Part shown: positions 60,710 through 64,000 of the stretch, piece after piece
How positions within the stretch are numbered: the first letter of the stretch is position 1
Layout: each line of letters opens with the position of its first letter
Assembly (NCBI GenBank): GCA_036362985.1
Contig: JAYGXS010000002.1
Coordinates: forward strand, 98,583,980 to 98,647,979
Direction of reading: 5' to 3'
Length of the DNA: 64,000 nt
Source: Ligula intestinalis
Lineage: Eukaryota; Platyhelminthes; Cestoda; Diphyllobothriidea; Diphyllobothriidae
Position numbers and translations under genes: made by a program
Notes under the pieces: model-generated
Seen by the model: only the letters and a program-made list of their open reading frames with translations
What the model was told of the DNA's origin: nothing
Databases searched by the model: none

Positions 60710-63389
60710 AATGGACCAATTGCAAGCACCTGTAAGGTAAAAAAGTGTTCACTGACCCTTGGCGAGGACACTGAATTGCATCTTTTAACAATATCACGTA
60801 CATCTACTGGACGTACGGCGAGGACCCTTAGTTGGGTAGGTGTTCGCAGACAATTGGCAAGGTCACTGAATTACATCGTTAAGCAATGCATTAATCCCCA
60901 ACTTCACCAATGGCGAGCAAATGTAAGCTTAGGAGGTATTCGCTGACCCTTGGCGATGTCAATGGATTGCCTCTTTTAACAATATCACTTACCCCCCACT
61001 GGGCCAACGGCGAGCACGCGCAAGTTGGGGAGTTGTCCACAAAACCTTGGCGAGGTCAATGATGTGCATCTTGTAGCAATATCGCTTACCTCCCACTGGA
61101 CGAACAGCGAGCACTCGGAAGTAATGATGCTTTTTCCTGACCCTTGGCGAGGAGACTGAATTGCATCTTTAAAAAACATCACTTACCCCCCATTGGACAA
61201 ACGGCGAGCACGCGTAAGTTGAAAAACTGTTCGCTGAACCTTGGTAAAGGCATTAAATTGCTTCTTTTAACAATATAAGTAATCTCCCACTGGACAAACA
61301 GCGACAACCGCAAGTTGGGGAGTTGTTCGATGACCCTTGGGGAGTTCAATGAAGGGCATCTTTAAGCAATATCAATAACCATCCACTGGAGCAACGGCGT
61401 ACATGCGTAAAATGGAGAAAGGTTCGATGACCCTTGGCTAGGTCACTGAATAGCGTCTTTTAACCATATCAATAATCCCCCACTAGACCAAAAGCGAGCA
61501 CCGCAGATTCGGGAGTTGTTCGCTGACCACTGGCGAGGTCACTTAAGTGCATCTTTAAACAATATCATTTACCCCCCACTAGAGCAACAGCGAGCAAGCG
61601 CAAATTAAAATTTGTTACCTGACCCTTGGCGAGGTCACTCAAGTGCATCTTTTAACAATATCACTTAACCGCCCCTGGAGCAACGGCGGGCACACGCAAT
61701 TTAAGGATTTGTTCGCTGACTCTTGCCGAGGTCACTGAATTGCACCTTTTAAAAATAAAACTGATCACGCGCTGGACAAACAGCGAGCACCGCAAGTAGG
61801 GGGGATGTTTCCTGACCCTTGGAGATGTCACTGAAGTGCATCATTTAACAATGTCACTTACCCGCCACTGAAGCAACGGCGGGCACACGCAAGTTGGGGA
61901 GTTGTTCGCTGACCCTTGGAGAGGTCAATTAAGTGCATCTTTTAACAATATCATTTACCTCCCCCCCCAATGGACCAACGGCGGCCAAGCGCAATTTGTG
62001 AAGTTGTTTGCTCAACCTTGGCGAGGTCATTGAAGTGCATCTTTTAACAATATCACTTATCCCCCACTGGACCAACGGCTAGCATGCAAAAGTTATGGAA
62101 GTTTTAGCTGACGCTTGGACAGGTCAATGAACTGCATCTTTTAACAATATCACTTAACCTGCACTCGTCCAACGGCGAGCTAGCGCAAGTAAAAAATTTG
62201 TTCGCTCACACTCGGAGAGGTAACTGAAGTGCATCCTTTACAATAACACTTTCCCCACCAATGAACCAACGTCGAGCATACGTAAGGTGAGGAGGTGTCC
62301 GCTGACCCTTGGCGAGTTCACTGAATTGCATCTTCTAACAATATAATTAATCTACAACTGGACAAACAGCGAGCACTGTAAGTTAAGGAACTGTTCGCTG
62401 ACTTTTGGCGAGGTCCCTGAAGTGCATCTCTTAACAATATCACTTATCCATCAAATGGACCAACGGCGAGAACGTGTTAGTTGAAAAATTGTTTGCTGAC
62501 CCTTGGCAAAGACACTGAATTGCATCTTAAGCAATAAAACTAATCCCCCACTGGACAAACAGCGAGCACCGCAATTTGAAGATTGTCTCGCTGATCCTTT
62601 GAGAGGTCACTGAAGTGCATCTTATAACAATATCACTTAACCACCACTGGTCCAACGGCAAGCTAGCGTAAGTTGAAAAGTTGTTCCCTGACCCTTGGCG
62701 AGCTCAGTGAAGTTCATCTTTTAACAATATCACTTACACGCCACTGGACCAACGGTCGCACGCGCTATTTGGGGGACTGTTCGCTGACCCTTGAAAAGGT
62801 CACTGAAGTGCAGTTTTTAACAATATCATTTACCTTCCACTGGTCAAATGGCGAGCACATGTAAGTTGAAAATTTGTTCCCTGACCCTTAGCGAACTCAG
62901 AGAAGTGCATCTTTTAACAATATCATTATTCCCCCACTGGACCAAGGGCTAGCACGCGAAAGTTGATGAAGTGTAAGCTGACCCATGGCTAGGTCACTGA
63001 ATTGCATCTGTTAGCAATATAATTTATCACACACTGGACAAACAGCGAGCACCGCGAGTTGGCGAGTTGTTCGCTGACCCTTGACGAGGTTAATGAAGTG
63101 CATCTTTTAACAATATCGTTTACACACCACTGGATCAATGGCAGGCACGCCCAAGATGGGGATTTGTTCGCTGACCCTTGATGAGGACACTGAAGTTTAT
63201 CTTTAAACAATATCACTTACCCCCGCTGGACCAACAGCGAGCAAGCGCAAGTTGAAATTTTGTTCGCTGACCCTTGGCGAGGTCACTGAAGTGCATCTCT
63301 TAACAATATCACTTACCCCTCAAATGGACCAACGGCGAGAACGTGTTAGTTGAAAAATTGTTTGTTTACCTTTGGCAAGGACACTGAAT
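60710..63389 (+). repeat. 97-bp satellite, second block, about 28 monomers
   Basis: Same unit and same orientation as 21393-36388. The block begins in mid-monomer at aatggaccaattgcaagc and ends in mid-monomer at aaggacactgaatt, where a LINE ORF1 begins. Near 60818 it carries the same rare subtype (gaggacccttagttggg followed by a tcgttaagcaatgca monomer) as 32234-32330 and 34020-34075, so it belongs to the same array lineage. Confidence 0.93.
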
Positions 63390-64000
63390 TCAGACGACCA
63401 AGCAGTCTCACCACACAGTTCGAGCTTCAGGCCCACTTCAGCAAAGGTGGCCAAAACCATACCTAAAGACTCCCGACAGGACGGTGATCATGGTGTAGTT
63501 GTTCAGGGGTTGCAAGAAGCAACTTCAGACAGTTCTGACGACCAAGCAGTCACACCACACAGTTCGAGCTCCAGGCCCAATGCAGCAAAGGTTGCGAAAA
63601 CCTCAGCTAAGGGCACACGACTCCGAGAGGATCATGAATACTGTCTAGTTGTACAGGGGTTAAAAGAAGCCATTTCAGACCGGTCAAGCGACGAGAACGA
63701 TTCGGACTTGGTTTCCTTTAACGATGTCCTGAGCGATCTGTTCCCGCCAGGTAAAGAATTTGAAATGCTCAAATCATTTCGTATCGGGAAAAGGCCGGCA
63801 GATACTGCAGAAATGCCCCGACCCAGACCGCTAAAAATAGTATTTAAAAACAAGGAACATGTTCAGGTTATCCTGTCTAAAAAAACTAACCTACGTCAGG
63901 CTCATAAAGAGGTTTTTTTCAACCGGACTACTCCCTGGAGGAACGGCTGAAACGCCGAGAACTTGTAACAGAACTACAGTCGAGGAATAAGAATGGCGAG
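63390..64000 (+). mobile_element. LINE ORF1, running off the right edge
   Basis: The frame is open from the satellite junction to 63950. Two tandem in-frame copies of a 144-bp block (from 63393 and 63537) each carry DDQAV.PHSSS.RP..AKVAKT and a VVQGL.EA motif. After the second come DVLSDLFPPGKEFEMLKSFR, IGKRPADTAEMPRPRPLKIV and HKEVFF. The T-run (T7, 63913-63919) is one T short of the T8 pattern, so the normal continuation (PDYS.EERLKRREL) lies in another frame and the present frame stops at 63950. The first codons of the open frame come from satellite, so the true 5' end is lost or is not here. Confidence 0.75.

Overview
This window is eukaryotic, repeat-dominated genomic DNA. I see no convincing ordinary host gene. 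It holds many copies of CR1/L2-like LINEs (apurinic-type endonuclease plus reverse transcriptase, with an ORF1 containing a VVQGLPE...RPRPLK module), Penelope-like elements with GIY-YIG domains, an animal Tnp2/EnSpm-like DNA transposon and a 97-bp satellite. Two probable introns are only 29 and 35 bp long. That mix suits a flatworm (tapeworm or fluke) best, but this is an inference and other invertebrates are not excluded. Two N runs (4327-4336 and 38562-38661) show it is a draft assembly, so joins near them are uncertain.

Layout. 1-3057: a LINE RT fragment on the minus strand (open frame, runs off the left edge) facing a 5'-truncated LINE on the plus strand. 3054-5829: a 1.27-kb direct duplication. 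5830-8265: nothing recognisable. 8266-12170 (minus): a nearly complete LINE. 12230-15040: a Penelope-like element whose front part is inverted, with a hammerhead-like core nearby. 15742-16552: two GIY-YIG fragments in inverted orientation around an (ATT)n tract. 17818-21390: a decayed LINE split by a 613-bp TIR element with TA duplications. 21393-36388: about 150 copies of the 97-bp satellite, with higher-order structure and two related LINE 3' stubs.

36389-60710 is a 24-kb island of transposable elements between two satellite blocks in the same orientation and nearly the same phase. It contains a minus-strand LINE next to the gap, LINE 'A' (38662-42806, plus), an internally deleted Tnp2-like transposon copy (42807-43700), a larger copy (about 44940-54420, minus) with LINE 'B' (47410-52265) and a second LINE fragment (52346-54085) nested in it, and LINE 'D' nested in LINE 'C' (54450-59960). 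60710-63389 is satellite again. 63390-64000 begins another LINE ORF1 that runs off the right edge.

How the parts work: LINE ORF1 is a nucleic-acid-binding protein, and ORF2 nicks the target and reverse-transcribes the RNA from its 3' end. The most notable signals are: (i) a T6-T9 run at the conserved VFFQP site of ORF1, where the -1 frame opens without a stop into an ORF2 that lacks a usable ATG, seen in three different elements; (ii) a 31-33-nt two-stem hairpin at LINE 3' ends whose inner stem changes in a compensatory way; (iii) a satellite history that can be dated by an inserted LINE stub and its empty site; (iv) layered nesting with paralogous empty sites.
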